NCBI RefSeq assembly: GCF_900091615.1
Contig: NZ_FMIA01000002.1
Span: 4,588,001-4,652,000 of the forward strand
Length of the DNA: 64,000 nt
Source of the DNA: Micromonospora yangpuensis
GTDB lineage: Bacteria > Actinomycetota > Actinomycetes > Mycobacteriales > Micromonosporaceae
Direction of reading: 5' to 3'
Below, in pieces: positions 36,595 to 45,946 of this stretch; within the stretch, counting starts at the first letter, position 1; each line of letters starts with the position of its first letter. A program made the position numbers and the translations under genes. A model generated the notes under the pieces. The model saw nothing but the letters and a program-made list of their open reading frames with translations, did not search any database and had not been told where the DNA came from.

Positions 36595-38400
36595 GTGCGC
36601 GAGTTCTCCGTTCCGCCGGTCGTCACGGTCGGCGATTCGGCCAACCTGACCGACCCGGTCTGGAGCAACGCCGAGTCCGCCCCGGACGTCGTGCAGTTCA
36701 GCCGTCCCGACCCGGTCGGCGGAGCCGGCTGGGTCGACGTGACCTGCCGGCAGTTCCGCGACGAGGTGGTCGCGGTGGCCCGGGGCCTGGTCGCGGCCGG
36801 TATCTCCCCCGGCGACCGGGTCGCCCTGATGAGCCGGACCCGCTACGAGTGGACCCTGGTCGACTACGCCATCTGGGCGGCCGGCGCGGTGACCGTGCCG
36901 ATCTACGAGACCTCCAGCGCCGAGCAGGCCGCCTGGATCCTGGGCGACTCCGGCGCGGTCGCCGTCGTGGTGGAGACCACCGCCCACGCCACCCTGGTCG
37001 CCGGGGTCACCGACCGGCTGCCCGCGCTGAGGACCGTGTGGCAGATCGAGACCGGTTGCGTGGCGGAGCTGACCACCGCCGGCGAGGCGGTCGACCCGGC
37101 CGAGATCGAGCGGCGGCGGGCGGCGTTCCGGGCCGACGACGTGGCCACGATCATCTACACCAGCGGGACCACCGGCCGACCGAAGGGCTGTGTGCTCACC
37201 CACCGCAACATGTACGCCGACATCGCCAACGCGGTGCCGGTGCTGCCCAACCTGTTCAACGCGGGCGCGTCGACCCTGCTCTTCCTGCCCCTGGCGCACG
37301 CCTTCGCCCGGCTGATCCAGATCGGCGTGGTGCAGGCCCGGGCGACCATGGCGCACTGCGGCGACCCCACCAACCTGGTGCCCGAGCTGCAGCGGTTCCG
37401 GCCGACCTTCGTCCTGTCGGTGCCCCGGGTCTTCGAGAAGGTCTACAACGGGGCCCGGCAGAAGGCCGAGGCCGGCGGCAAGGGCCGGATCTTCGACCGG
37501 GCCGAGAAGGTGGCCGTGGCCTGGAGCGAGGCCCAGGACACCCGCGGCGGCCCCGGCCTCGGGCTGCGCGTCCAGCACGCGCTCTTCGACCGGCTGGTCT
37601 ACGGCAAGCTGCGGGCGGCGCTCGGCGGCCGGTGCCGGGACGCGATCTCCGGCGGGGCGCCGCTGGGTGCCCGGCTCGGCCACTTCTTCCGCGGCATCGG
37701 GGTGACCGTCTACGAGGGCTACGGCCTGACCGAGACCTCCCCCGCCGCCGCGGCGAACCTGCGCGACGCCATCCGGATCGGCACCGTGGGCCGCCCGCTG
37801 CCCGGGGTCACCATCCGGATCGAGGACGACGGCGAGATCCTCATCGCCGGTGACCTGATCTTCCAGGGGTACTGGCACAACGACGAGGCGAGCGCGGAGG
37901 CGCTGACCAGCGACGGCTGGTTCCGCACCGGCGACCTGGGCCACCTCGACAACGACGGTTTCCTCACCATCACCGGCCGCAAGAAGGAGATCATCGTGAC
38001 CGCGGCCGGCAAGAACGTCGCCCCGGCCGTGCTGGAGGACCAGGTCCGGGCGCACCCGCTGGTCAGCCAGTGCGTGGTGGTCGGCGACCGGCAGCCGTTC
38101 GTCGCGGCCCTGGTCACCATCGACGAGGACGCCTTCGCCACGTGGCGCACCTCGGCCGGGGTGCCGGCCGGGGCCACCGTCGCCGACCTGCGGGACGACG
38201 AGACCCTGCGGGCCGCGGTACAGGAGGCCGTCGACGCCGCCAACCAGGAGGTCTCCCGGGCCGAGGCGATCAAGGTGTTCCGGATCCTGCCCCAGGACTT
38301 CACCGAGGCGACCGGCGAGCTGACCCCCTCGATGAAGGTCCGGTGCCAGGTAGTCCAGAAGACGTACGCGGCGGAGATCGCCGACATCTACCGTCGCTGA
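36595..38400 (+). CDS. fadD15: Long-chain fatty-acid-CoA ligase, FadD15-like
   Basis: 601 residues. Activates long-chain fatty acids to acyl-AMP and then acyl-CoA. ANL superfamily motifs: P-loop YTSGTTGRPKGCVLTHRN (near residue 185), GYGLTETSPAAAANLR, WFRTGDLGHLDNDGF and GRKKEIIVTAAGKNVAP. The start GTG (36595) follows GAGGGAG by six bases; the upstream frame is not conserved-looking. In M. tuberculosis fadD15 lies near pimB and an SRPBCC gene, as here. The histidine kinase gene starts 15 bp after the stop, possibly on the same message. Confidence 0.9.
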   Translation: MREFSVPPVVTVGDSANLTDPVWSNAESAPDVVQFSRPDPVGGAGWVDVTCRQFRDEVVAVARGLVAAGISPGDRVALMSRTRYEWTLVDYAIWAAGAVTVPIYETSSAEQAAWILGDSGAVAVVVETTAHATLVAGVTDRLPALRTVWQIETGCVAELTTAGEAVDPAEIERRRAAFRADDVATIIYTSGTTGRPKGCVLTHRNMYADIANAVPVLPNLFNAGASTLLFLPLAHAFARLIQIGVVQARATMAHCGDPTNLVPELQRFRPTFVLSVPRVFEKVYNGARQKAEAGGKGRIFDRAEKVAVAWSEAQDTRGGPGLGLRVQHALFDRLVYGKLRAALGGRCRDAISGGAPLGARLGHFFRGIGVTVYEGYGLTETSPAAAANLRDAIRIGTVGRPLPGVTIRIEDDGEILIAGDLIFQGYWHNDEASAEALTSDGWFRTGDLGHLDNDGFLTITGRKKEIIVTAAGKNVAPAVLEDQVRAHPLVSQCVVVGDRQPFVAALVTIDEDAFATWRTSAGVPAGATVADLRDDETLRAAVQEAVDAANQEVSRAEAIKVFRILPQDFTEATGELTPSMKVRCQVVQKTYAAEIADIYRR

Positions 38401-38414
38401 CTACGATCCGTCAC

Positions 38415-40121
38415 GTGCCCGCCTCGACATCCGCCCGGTCCCGTCCGCACCCGCTGGCCGTCGCCGCCCGACTGGTGATGCTGGCGCTGGTCGCCGTCCT
38501 CACCCTGCTCGCCACGGCAGACCCGGCCCAGCTCTGGTGGGTGGCCCTGCTCGCCGCCGCCGGAGTGCCCGCCCTGCTGGCCCCCCAGCACCGACTGCTC
38601 GGCCCGCTCAGCCGGCTGGCCGAGGCGGTGCTGCTCGGGCTCGCGGCCAGCCAGGTGGCCGCCGTGGCCACCCTCGGCGGGACGACCCCGGGTGTCGGCG
38701 CGTCGGCGGTGCTGCCGTACCTGGCGGTGCCGGTGACGGTGACCGCGCTGCGGCGACGGTTCGTCGAGGGCGGTGTGCTGGTCGGGGTCACCGCGCTGAT
38801 CCTGCTGGTCAGCGGGGCGTTCACCGTCGTCGACGGGCAACGCCAGCTCGTCCAGCCCGGCTACCTGGCGGTCTGCGCCCAGTGGCTGATCCTGGCCGGC
38901 CTGGGCTTGGCCACCGGCTGCGCGCTGCAGAAGCTGGTCCGGGTACGGGCCGAGAGCGCCCCCCAGCCGTACGCCGAGGCGACCCGCCTGCTGACCCAGC
39001 TGCGTACGGTCGCCCGTCAGCTGCCCGGGGCCACCCTCGACCCGGGCGGCATCTCCGAGCACCTGCTGGAGGAGCTGCGTACCGTGGCCCGCGCCGACCG
39101 GGCGGCGGTCCTCTCCGCCAGCGGCGGTGGCCGGCTGGTGGTGCTCGCCCAGGTCGGCGCGGAGCGGGTCGACTGGGAGACGACGCTGGACGCCGACTCG
39201 GCCATCGCCGACGCCTGGGCCAGCCAGCAGCCGCAGACCGCCGCCCGCACCCAGGCCCGCTCGCACGCCGGTGGGGACGTCTCGGCGCTGATCGTGCCGC
39301 TGGTGGCCGGGGTCCGCACGGTGGGTCTGGTGGTGTTGGAGGCCGACGCCGGGCAGGCCTACCCGGCACCGGTGGTGGCCGGGGTGACCGCCCTGACCGG
39401 CCCGGCCGCGCTGCGGCTGGAGGCGGCGCTGCTCTTCGACGAGGTCCGCTCGCTGGCCACCAACGAGGAGCGGCAGCGGCTGGCCCGGGAGATCCACGAC
39501 GGGGTGGCGCAGGAGCTGGTGATGGTCGGCTACGGCATCGACAACGCGCTGGCCACCGTGCACGACGACACCGAGGAGACCGCCGAGAGCCTGCGCGCGC
39601 TGCGGCACGAGGTGACCCGGGTGATCACCGAGCTGCGGTTGAGCCTGTTCGAGCTGCGCAGCGAGGTGGACCGACACGGTGGGCTGGCCGCCGCGATCGC
39701 CGAGTACGCCCGCACCGTGGGCGCCTCCGGTGGACTTCGGGTGCATCTGTCGCTGGACGAGTCCACCGCCCGGCTGCCGGCGGCCACCGAGGCCGAGTTG
39801 CTGCGCATCGCGCAGGAGGCGGTGACCAACGCCCGCAAGCACGCCGGAGCCGCCAACCTCTGGGTCACCTGTGAGGTGGATCCCCCGTACGCCCAGATCG
39901 AAGTGTCGGATGACGGTCACGGCATCGGTGACCAGCGCGCCGAGGGGCACTATGGTCTTGCGATCATGGCCGAGAGGGCGGAACGTATCCGGGGCCGGCT
40001 GGAGATCAGGCCACGGCAACCCAGCGGGACGACCGTGGCGGTGGTGGTCGGCTCCTCGCCTCGGCGCGATAACGTGCGCGGTAGCGCAGCAGCAGCAGAA
40101 GGGCAGGAAACCCGAGGATGA
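38415..40121 (+). CDS. NarL-type sensor histidine kinase with GAF domain
   Basis: 568 residues. Five or so N-terminal transmembrane helices (about residues 13-180), then a GAF-like sensor (about 210-350), a HisKA_3 dimerisation helix with the phosphorylated His in LAREIHDGVAQELVM, and a HATPase domain (EAVTNARKHAGA, VSDDGHGIGDQ). It would sense a membrane or cytoplasmic signal and phosphorylate the response regulator encoded next. The start GTG at 38415 has no strong ribosome-binding site, but TACGAT lies 7-12 bp upstream. Stop overlaps the regulator start (ATGA). Confidence 0.9.
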   Translation: MPASTSARSRPHPLAVAARLVMLALVAVLTLLATADPAQLWWVALLAAAGVPALLAPQHRLLGPLSRLAEAVLLGLAASQVAAVATLGGTTPGVGASAVLPYLAVPVTVTALRRRFVEGGVLVGVTALILLVSGAFTVVDGQRQLVQPGYLAVCAQWLILAGLGLATGCALQKLVRVRAESAPQPYAEATRLLTQLRTVARQLPGATLDPGGISEHLLEELRTVARADRAAVLSASGGGRLVVLAQVGAERVDWETTLDADSAIADAWASQQPQTAARTQARSHAGGDVSALIVPLVAGVRTVGLVVLEADAGQAYPAPVVAGVTALTGPAALRLEAALLFDEVRSLATNEERQRLAREIHDGVAQELVMVGYGIDNALATVHDDTEETAESLRALRHEVTRVITELRLSLFELRSEVDRHGGLAAAIAEYARTVGASGGLRVHLSLDESTARLPAATEAELLRIAQEAVTNARKHAGAANLWVTCEVDPPYAQIEVSDDGHGIGDQRAEGHYGLAIMAERAERIRGRLEIRPRQPSGTTVAVVVGSSPRRDNVRGSAAAAEGQETRG

Positions 40122-40783
40122 CCACTCCGACACCGGCCACCCGCACCAAGGTCCTCCTGGTCGATGACCACGACCTGATCCGTAAGGGGCTGCGGCACGC
40201 CTTCGAGCGTGACCGGCAGTTCGAGGTCGTCGGCGAGGCCGCCACCGCTGCCGAGGGCGTCCGGCAGGCCGGCGCCCTCCAGCCGGACGTGGTGATCATG
40301 GATCTGCGCCTGCCGGACGGCAGTGGTCTGGAGGCGACCCGGGCGCTGCGCAAGTCCAGCTCCTCGATGGGGATCGTCGTGCTCACCATGTACGCCGGCG
40401 ACGACCAGCTCTTCGGCGCGTTGGAGGCCGGCGCGAGCGCGTTCGTGCCGAAGACCGCCCCGGCCGACGAGGTGGTGGCCGCCGCCCGGCACGCCGCCTC
40501 CTCCCCCAGCGCGTTCACCGCCGCCGACCTGGCCGAGGCGATGAAGCGCCGGCTGGCCCCGTCCGGCCCGCAGCTCTCCCCCCGGGAGGGCCAGGTGCTG
40601 CGGCTGCTCGCCGACGGGATGAGCGTGGCGGGCATCGCCAAGCAGCTCTTCGTCAGCGAGTCCACCGCCAAGACGCACATCTCGAAGCTCTACGAGAAGC
40701 TGGGCGCGGCCAACCGGGCCCAGGCGTTGATGACCGCGCTGCGGCTGGGTCTGCTGGAGGCCCCGGACGCGCCGAAGTTCTGA
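40118..40783 (+). CDS. LuxR/NarL-type response regulator
   Basis: 221 residues. Receiver domain with the acidic pocket VDDHDLIR, phosphoacceptor Asp in VVIMDLRLPDGSG, Thr in VVLTMYAG and Lys in FVPKTAPAD, followed by a LuxR-type helix-turn-helix (SPREGQVLRLLADGMSVAGI, STAKTHISKLYEKLGA). All phosphotransfer residues are present. ATG overlaps the kinase stop, so translation is coupled. Targets unknown. A strong hairpin follows 11 bp downstream. Confidence 0.93.
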   Translation: MTTPTPATRTKVLLVDDHDLIRKGLRHAFERDRQFEVVGEAATAAEGVRQAGALQPDVVIMDLRLPDGSGLEATRALRKSSSSMGIVVLTMYAGDDQLFGALEAGASAFVPKTAPADEVVAAARHAASSPSAFTAADLAEAMKRRLAPSGPQLSPREGQVLRLLADGMSVAGIAKQLFVSESTAKTHISKLYEKLGAANRAQALMTALRLGLLEAPDAPKF

Positions 40784-40794
40784 TCGACCGCCAC

Positions 40795-40829
40795 GGAGGT
40801 CCGGGTCCGCGTCGTCGGCCCGGACCTCC
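40795..40829 (+). terminator. Hairpin after the two-component operon
   Basis: GGAGGTCCGGG (40795-40805) and its perfect complement (40819-40829) with a 13-base loop, starting 11 bp beyond the response regulator stop. Rho-independent-like stem without a T-tract. Confidence 0.7.
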
Positions 40830-40878
40830 GGTGTCTCCCGGTCTTCTCAGTCGGGCACGGGACGGGCAGAATACCCGG

Positions 40879-41742
40879 GTGACCCGCGCAGGTGATGATT
40901 CTCGCGTTGCAGGCAAAACGGATGAGAGCACGCGGCGGCCGGACCGGACGGCCACCACGATCGACATGGAACGGCCCAGTGTGGCCCGCATGTACGACTA
41001 CTACCTCGGTGGCTCGCACAACTTCGCCGCCGACCGGGCGGCGGCCCGGGCGATGATGGACGCCGTGCCCGAGGCCCCGCTGATGGCCCAGGCCAACCGG
41101 GCGTTCCTCCGCCGGGTGGTGCACCACCTGATCGAGGCCGGGGTACGCCAGTTCCTGGACATCGGCTCCGGCATCCCCACGGTCGGCAACGTGCACGAGA
41201 TCGCCCAGCGGGCCGCACCCGAGTCCCGGGTGGTCTACGTGGACGTGGACCCGATAGCGGTGGCCCACAGCCGGGAGATCCTCGCCGGCAACGAGCGCGC
41301 CGTGGTGATCCAGGAGGACCTGCGCAACCCCGCCGGGATCCTCGCCCATCCCGAGGTCACCGGCCTGCTGGACTTCACCCGGCCGGTGGCCGTGCTGATC
41401 GTGGCGGTGCTGCACTTCGTACCGGACTCCGACCACCCCGACCAGCTGCTGCGGACCCTGCGCGAGGCGCTGGTGCCCGGCAGTTACCTGGCGCTCTCCC
41501 AGGTCAGCCTGGACGGCCGCCGGCAGAGCCCCGAGCAGGGCGAGGCCGAGCGGGTCTACCGCCGTACCGACAATCCGCTGTGGTTTCGCAGCCACGCCGA
41601 GCTGACCGCGCTGCTCGCCGGGTTCGAGCTGGTCGAACCGGGAGTGGTCTGGGTGTCGCAGTGGCATCCGGAGGCCCCGGAGGGTGCCGAGGACGCCGAG
41701 GCGGCGGGCTTCCTGGGCGGCGTCGGACGCGTCGGTGGGTGA
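40879..41742 (+). CDS. SAM-dependent methyltransferase (DUF574/SAM_MT family)
   Basis: 287 residues. Family opening PSVARMYDYYLGGSHNF, then the SAM-binding Rossmann region FLDIGSGIPTVGNVHEIA, VVYVDVDPIAVAHSREIL, and LIVAVLHFVPDSDHP. These proteins are abundant in actinomycetes and mostly uncharacterised. The start is uncertain: I chose the GTG at 40879, preceded by GAATAC four bases away, which fits a leaderless message; an ATG at 40963 (MERPSVARM) is a shorter option. The end overlaps the GGDEF-EAL gene by 8 bp. Confidence 0.83.
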   Translation: MTRAGDDSRVAGKTDESTRRPDRTATTIDMERPSVARMYDYYLGGSHNFAADRAAARAMMDAVPEAPLMAQANRAFLRRVVHHLIEAGVRQFLDIGSGIPTVGNVHEIAQRAAPESRVVYVDVDPIAVAHSREILAGNERAVVIQEDLRNPAGILAHPEVTGLLDFTRPVAVLIVAVLHFVPDSDHPDQLLRTLREALVPGSYLALSQVSLDGRRQSPEQGEAERVYRRTDNPLWFRSHAELTALLAGFELVEPGVVWVSQWHPEAPEGAEDAEAAGFLGGVGRVGG

Positions 41743-43498
41743 GTCGGATCGCGCCGGCGGGCTGGCCTCCCGCCCGTCGACGTTCGCCCGGGCCTGGGCC
41801 AGGGCGGTCTCCGGCACCAGCTTCGTGCCGATGAACCGCGACCAGCTGGAGGCGTTCCTGCACCGGCTCACCGAGCAGTTGGCGGCGGCGTTGGTGGCGG
41901 AGCCCTTCGACCTGCGGGCCGGCACCCGGGTCGGTGCCGAGCTGGTCGCCGCCCACATCTCCGCGCCCGAGGGGCTCGGCCGCAGCGTCGAGGTCATCCA
42001 GCTCCGGTTGCTGCGCGACCTGGGTCTGGCCGCCGACGACGTGGAGGACCGGCTGGCCCGGCTGCTGGGCGCGGTGGCGACCGGCTTCGCCCACGCGCTG
42101 CGCGACCGGACCCTCGACGAGCAGGAGAAGATCCGCCGGGCCGCGACCAAGGCCCGTACCCAGGCCGAGGGCGAGCTACGCGACAGTGAGGCCCGGTTCC
42201 GGCACCAGGCCACCCACGACCCGCTCACCGAACTGCCCAACCGCAGGTTGTTCACCGAACGGCTCACCGCCGCCCTGGCCGCACCGACCCGGGACACCGC
42301 CCGGATCGGGGTGTGCTTCCTCGACCTGGACCGGTTCAAGGTGGTCAACGACTCCCTCGGTCACCAGGTCGGTGACCTGCTCCTGGTGTCGGTGGCCCGG
42401 CGGCTGCGGCAGACCCTGGGCGAGCACCTGGTGGCCCGGCTCGGTGGTGACAAGTTCGGCATCCTGGTCGAGGCCACCGGCGGCACCGACGACGTGGTCA
42501 AGGTCGCCGAGGCGGCCCTGGCCGCGGTCAACGAACCGGCACAGGTCGACGGGCACGAGCTGACCGTCGCGGCCAGCGCCGGCATCGTCGAACGTCCGGT
42601 CGCCGAGGCCCGCCCCGGTGACCTGATGCAGGCCGCCGACAGCACGGTGACCTGGGCCAAGATGGCCGGTGGGGCCCGCTGGTCGCTGTTCGACCCGGAA
42701 CGCAACCAGCGGGAACTGGACCGGTACGCGCTCTCCGCCGCGCTGCCCACCGCCCTGGACCGCGACGAGTTCTTCCTGGAGTACCAGCCGTTGACGTCAC
42801 TGCGCGACGGCAACCTGCTCGGCGCCGAGGCGCTGGTCCGGTGGCGGCATCCCGAACGGGGGCTGCTGCGTCCGGACAGCTTCATCGGCCTGGCCGAGGA
42901 GACCGGGCTGATCGTCCGGCTCGGTGCCTGGGTGCTGGCGCAGGCGTGCCGCCAGGCGGGCGCCTGGTCGGACGGGGGTACGACCGCACCGTTCGTCAGC
43001 GTGAACCTGGCGGTCCGGCAGTTGCACACCCCCGGCCTGGTCGGCGAGGTGCGGGAGCTGTTGGCGCGCACCGGCCTGCCGCCGCAACGGCTGCAACTGG
43101 AGATCACCGAGAGCACCATGATGACCAGCGCCGAGGAGCCGATCCGGGCCCTGCGGACCCTTGTCGACCTCGGGGTGGGCATCGCCATCGACGACTTCGG
43201 CACCGGTTACTGCAACCTGGCGTACCTGCGTCACCTGCCGGTGACCGCGTTGAAGCTGGCGAGTTCCTTCGTCACCGGGCTACGGGCCCCGGCCAGTGAT
43301 CCGGCGAGCCAGACCGACGAACGGATCTGCGCCGCGCTGGTGTCGCTGGCCCACGCGTTGGACCTGCCCGTCACCGCCGAGGGGGTGGAGACCGCCGAGC
43401 AGGCCGAGCGGCTGCGGGCGATCGGCTGCGACGCCGGCCAGGGCTGGTACTTCGGCCGTCCCGGCCCACCCGAGCAGATCCTGTCGCAGCTGAACTAG
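41735..43498 (+). CDS. GGDEF-EAL protein with a degenerate cyclase site
   Basis: 587 residues. Helical N-terminal region (about 1-155), then a GGDEF domain (HDPLTELPNRRLFTERL, DLDRFKVVNDSLGH) whose signature reads GGDKF, so the catalytic Glu is Lys and c-di-GMP synthesis is unlikely. The EAL domain keeps GAEALVRWRHP, SVNLAV, LEITEST, AIDDFGTGY and TAEGVET, but the usual LKIDRSF is LKLASSF, losing the Asp. Net function is probably phosphodiesterase or sensor. Start GTG at 41735, overlapping the methyltransferase gene, is a judgement; no strong ribosome-binding site. Its stop codon is shared with the convergent pimB (CTAG). Confidence 0.86.
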   Translation: MGESDRAGGLASRPSTFARAWARAVSGTSFVPMNRDQLEAFLHRLTEQLAAALVAEPFDLRAGTRVGAELVAAHISAPEGLGRSVEVIQLRLLRDLGLAADDVEDRLARLLGAVATGFAHALRDRTLDEQEKIRRAATKARTQAEGELRDSEARFRHQATHDPLTELPNRRLFTERLTAALAAPTRDTARIGVCFLDLDRFKVVNDSLGHQVGDLLLVSVARRLRQTLGEHLVARLGGDKFGILVEATGGTDDVVKVAEAALAAVNEPAQVDGHELTVAASAGIVERPVAEARPGDLMQAADSTVTWAKMAGGARWSLFDPERNQRELDRYALSAALPTALDRDEFFLEYQPLTSLRDGNLLGAEALVRWRHPERGLLRPDSFIGLAEETGLIVRLGAWVLAQACRQAGAWSDGGTTAPFVSVNLAVRQLHTPGLVGEVRELLARTGLPPQRLQLEITESTMMTSAEEPIRALRTLVDLGVGIAIDDFGTGYCNLAYLRHLPVTALKLASSFVTGLRAPASDPASQTDERICAALVSLAHALDLPVTAEGVETAEQAERLRAIGCDAGQGWYFGRPGPPEQILSQLN

Positions 43499-44637
43499 CC
43501 GGTACGGCTGGCCGGGTCGGCGAGCAGGGCGGTCAGCCGCTGGGCCTGGGTCTCCCAGCGCCACTCCCGCTCGACCCAGGCCCGGCCGGCCGCGCCGAAC
43601 TGGCGGGCCAGGTCCCGGTCGGTCAGCAGGGTGGCCACCCGGTCGGCGAGCTGGGCGAGATCGTCGCCGCGGACCACGAAACCCGTCTCGCCCTCGCGGA
43701 CCGCATCCGGCGCGCCGCCGGAGTCCCCCGCCACCACCGGCAGCCCGGTCGCGGAGGCCTCCAGGTAGACGATGCCCAGACCCTCCACGTCCAGGCCACG
43801 GTTGCGGGTCCGGCACGGCATCGCGTACACGTCGCCGGCGGCGTAGTGGGCCGGCAGGTCGGCCGCGGGCACCGACCCGGTGAACACCACGTCGCGCTCC
43901 ACCCCGGTCTGCCGGGCGAGCTTCTCCAGGGTGCCCCGGTACGGCCCACCCCCGACGACCAGCAACGCGGCGTCGGGCACCCGGCGGCGGATCGCCGGCA
44001 TGGCCCGGATCAGCATGTCCTGTCCCTTGCGGGGCACCAGCCGGGAGACACAGACCACCACCGGCCGGTCGGCCAGGCCGAGCCGGATCCGGACCTGGTC
44101 GCCGTCGACGTCCGGGTGGTAGGTGTCCACGTCCACCCCGGGGGCCAACCGGTGCAGCTCGGTGAGCCCGTGCAGGGCCCGGTCCAGCCGGGTCCGGGTG
44201 TACTCGCCCAGGTAGGTGACGACGTCCGTACCCCGCGCGATCCGGCGCAGCGCACCCCGGGCACCCGGCAGGGCCGCCCACCCCACCTCGTGGCCGTGGG
44301 TCAGCGCCACCACGCGGCCGATGCCGGCCCGGCGGCGCAGCCCGGCGGCGAGCAGCCCGAGCGGGGCCGCCGCGCCGAACCAGACGGTGTCACAGTCGTA
44401 CGTCCGGGCCAGCGCCGCCGTCCGGCGGGCCACCAGCGGGGTGGGCAGCAACACCCGGGTACGCTCGCGGACCACCTCGAAGGGCTGGTCGGCGTCGAAC
44501 TTCGCGGCACCGGGCCAGCTCGACGCGTACACCACCACGGAACCGGAGGGCTGGCGCAGGGCGAGGTTGTGCACGAAGGACTGGATGCCGCCGGGGCGGG
44601 GCGGAAAGTCGTTGGTGATCAGCAGCGTACGGCTCAT
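43495..44637 (-). CDS. pimB: GDP-mannose-dependent phosphatidyl-myo-inositol mannosyltransferase, PimB' type
   Basis: 380 residues, a GT4 family GT-B enzyme. It would add the second mannose in phosphatidylinositol mannoside synthesis at the inner membrane face. Landmarks: ITNDFPPRPGGIQSFVHNLA, a nucleotide-sugar site with VCVSRLVPRKGQDMLIRAM, VVGGGPYRGTLEKLA and the EX7E-type segment EGLGIVYLEASATGLPVVAGDSGG. The M48 protease gene just upstream overlaps its start by 4 bp, so they are coupled. The fadD15-pimB neighbourhood matches M. tuberculosis Rv2187-Rv2188c. Confidence 0.9.
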   Translation of the reverse strand: MSRTLLITNDFPPRPGGIQSFVHNLALRQPSGSVVVYASSWPGAAKFDADQPFEVVRERTRVLLPTPLVARRTAALARTYDCDTVWFGAAAPLGLLAAGLRRRAGIGRVVALTHGHEVGWAALPGARGALRRIARGTDVVTYLGEYTRTRLDRALHGLTELHRLAPGVDVDTYHPDVDGDQVRIRLGLADRPVVVCVSRLVPRKGQDMLIRAMPAIRRRVPDAALLVVGGGPYRGTLEKLARQTGVERDVVFTGSVPAADLPAHYAAGDVYAMPCRTRNRGLDVEGLGIVYLEASATGLPVVAGDSGGAPDAVREGETGFVVRGDDLAQLADRVATLLTDRDLARQFGAAGRAWVEREWRWETQAQRLTALLADPASRTG

Positions 44638-45914
44638 CCGCCGGTCTCCCTGGCGTAGGCGCGGGCGGCGGCCATCCGCTCCACGGTGGACGGGTGGGAC
44701 GCCGACCAGAGGTACTCCCAGCGGGGCGGGTCCGGGTCGGCAAGGTTGATCCCGGCCAGCCGACGCTGCATCGCCTCGAAGGTCGCCGGGTCACCGGTGA
44801 GGGCCAGGGCGTGCGCGTCGGCGCGGGCCTCCACCCGGCGCGACACCAGGGCCTGCACCGGCGTGGCGACCAGCCCGGCCACGGTGACCAGGGCGATCAG
44901 CAGCCCGAAGGCCCGGGGTTCGGCGATCGAGTCGACCCGGGCCAGGCGCAGCAGCGGCCCCCAGGAGCCCACCAGGTAGAGCGCCACCACCAGGGCGGCG
45001 GCACCCAGCGCGCCGGTCAGCGTGCCCACCGTCACGTCCCGGTCCTTGGCGTGGCCCAGCTCGTGCGCCACCACGCTGGTCACCTCGGCCGGCGTCGCCT
45101 CCCGCAGCAGGGTGTCGTAGACGACCACCCGTCGGGTCGGCCCCAGACCGGAGACGTAGGCGTTCACCGCCCTGGTCCGCCGGGACGCGTCGGCGACCAG
45201 CACGTCGCGCACCGGCACGCCGTCGCGGGCGGCCATGTTCACCAGCTCGGTACGCAGCGGACCCGGCTCCATCGGGGTGAACCGGTTGAAGACCGGCTCG
45301 ACCAGCACCGGCAGGACGAACGACAGCAGCACCACCAGGCTGGCGGCCCCTGCCGCGCCGAGCGCCCACCACCAGCGCGGGGCGAGGCGGGTCACCGCGT
45401 AGAAGCCGAGCAGCACGGTCGCGCCGAGCACCGCGCTCACCGCGTACGACTTGAGCAGGTCGAGGGTCCAGCCGCCCCAGCCGTTGGTACTCAGCCCGTA
45501 CCGGGTGAGCACGGAGTGCCGCCAGGCGGCGAACGGCAGGGTGAGCAGGTCGGCGACGAGCACCACGACCAGCCCACCGAGCACCGCCTGGGCCACCCAG
45601 TGCCCGCCGAACGGACGGCCGGCGAGCTCGATCAGCCGCCCGCCCAGCGGGGTGAGCCCGAGCGCCAGTGCCGCCAGCAGCCCCACCACGAGCCCGGTGT
45701 ACCGCCCGGGACGCAGCGCCGCCCGCAGGGCCCGCCCGTGGGCGACCTCGTCGGCGGGCAGGTCCCGCAACGCGGCGAGCTGATCGGCCCGGGGCGCCGG
45801 TGGTCGGCTCCAGGGCACCAGCAGGACGGCGACGACCACCAGCGCGACGACCAGCCCGGCGAGGGTCAGCACCGCCCAACCACGCGGCGTCACAGCCCGC
45901 CACCCTCGCGCCAT
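44634..45914 (-). CDS. M48 family zinc metalloprotease (Ste24-like)
   Basis: About 426 residues. Several transmembrane helices (for example near residues 15-35 and 80-100) with the protease domain in the C-terminal half: zinc motif VVAHELGHAKD (HEXXH) and a third ligand Glu in RRVEARADAHALAL. An N-terminal hydrophobic helix and four or five more helices resemble CAAX prenyl proteases. It likely cleaves membrane proteins. The ATG at 45914 follows GGGGATGA; the frame is open further upstream into a dispersed repeat. First gene of a pair with pimB. Confidence 0.87.
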   Translation of the reverse strand: MARGWRAVTPRGWAVLTLAGLVVALVVVAVLLVPWSRPPAPRADQLAALRDLPADEVAHGRALRAALRPGRYTGLVVGLLAALALGLTPLGGRLIELAGRPFGGHWVAQAVLGGLVVVLVADLLTLPFAAWRHSVLTRYGLSTNGWGGWTLDLLKSYAVSAVLGATVLLGFYAVTRLAPRWWWALGAAGAASLVVLLSFVLPVLVEPVFNRFTPMEPGPLRTELVNMAARDGVPVRDVLVADASRRTRAVNAYVSGLGPTRRVVVYDTLLREATPAEVTSVVAHELGHAKDRDVTVGTLTGALGAAALVVALYLVGSWGPLLRLARVDSIAEPRAFGLLIALVTVAGLVATPVQALVSRRVEARADAHALALTGDPATFEAMQRRLAGINLADPDPPRWEYLWSASHPSTVERMAAARAYARETGG

Positions 45915-45946
45915 ACCCGGCTCATCCCCGTTCCTCCCCAGCCGTG

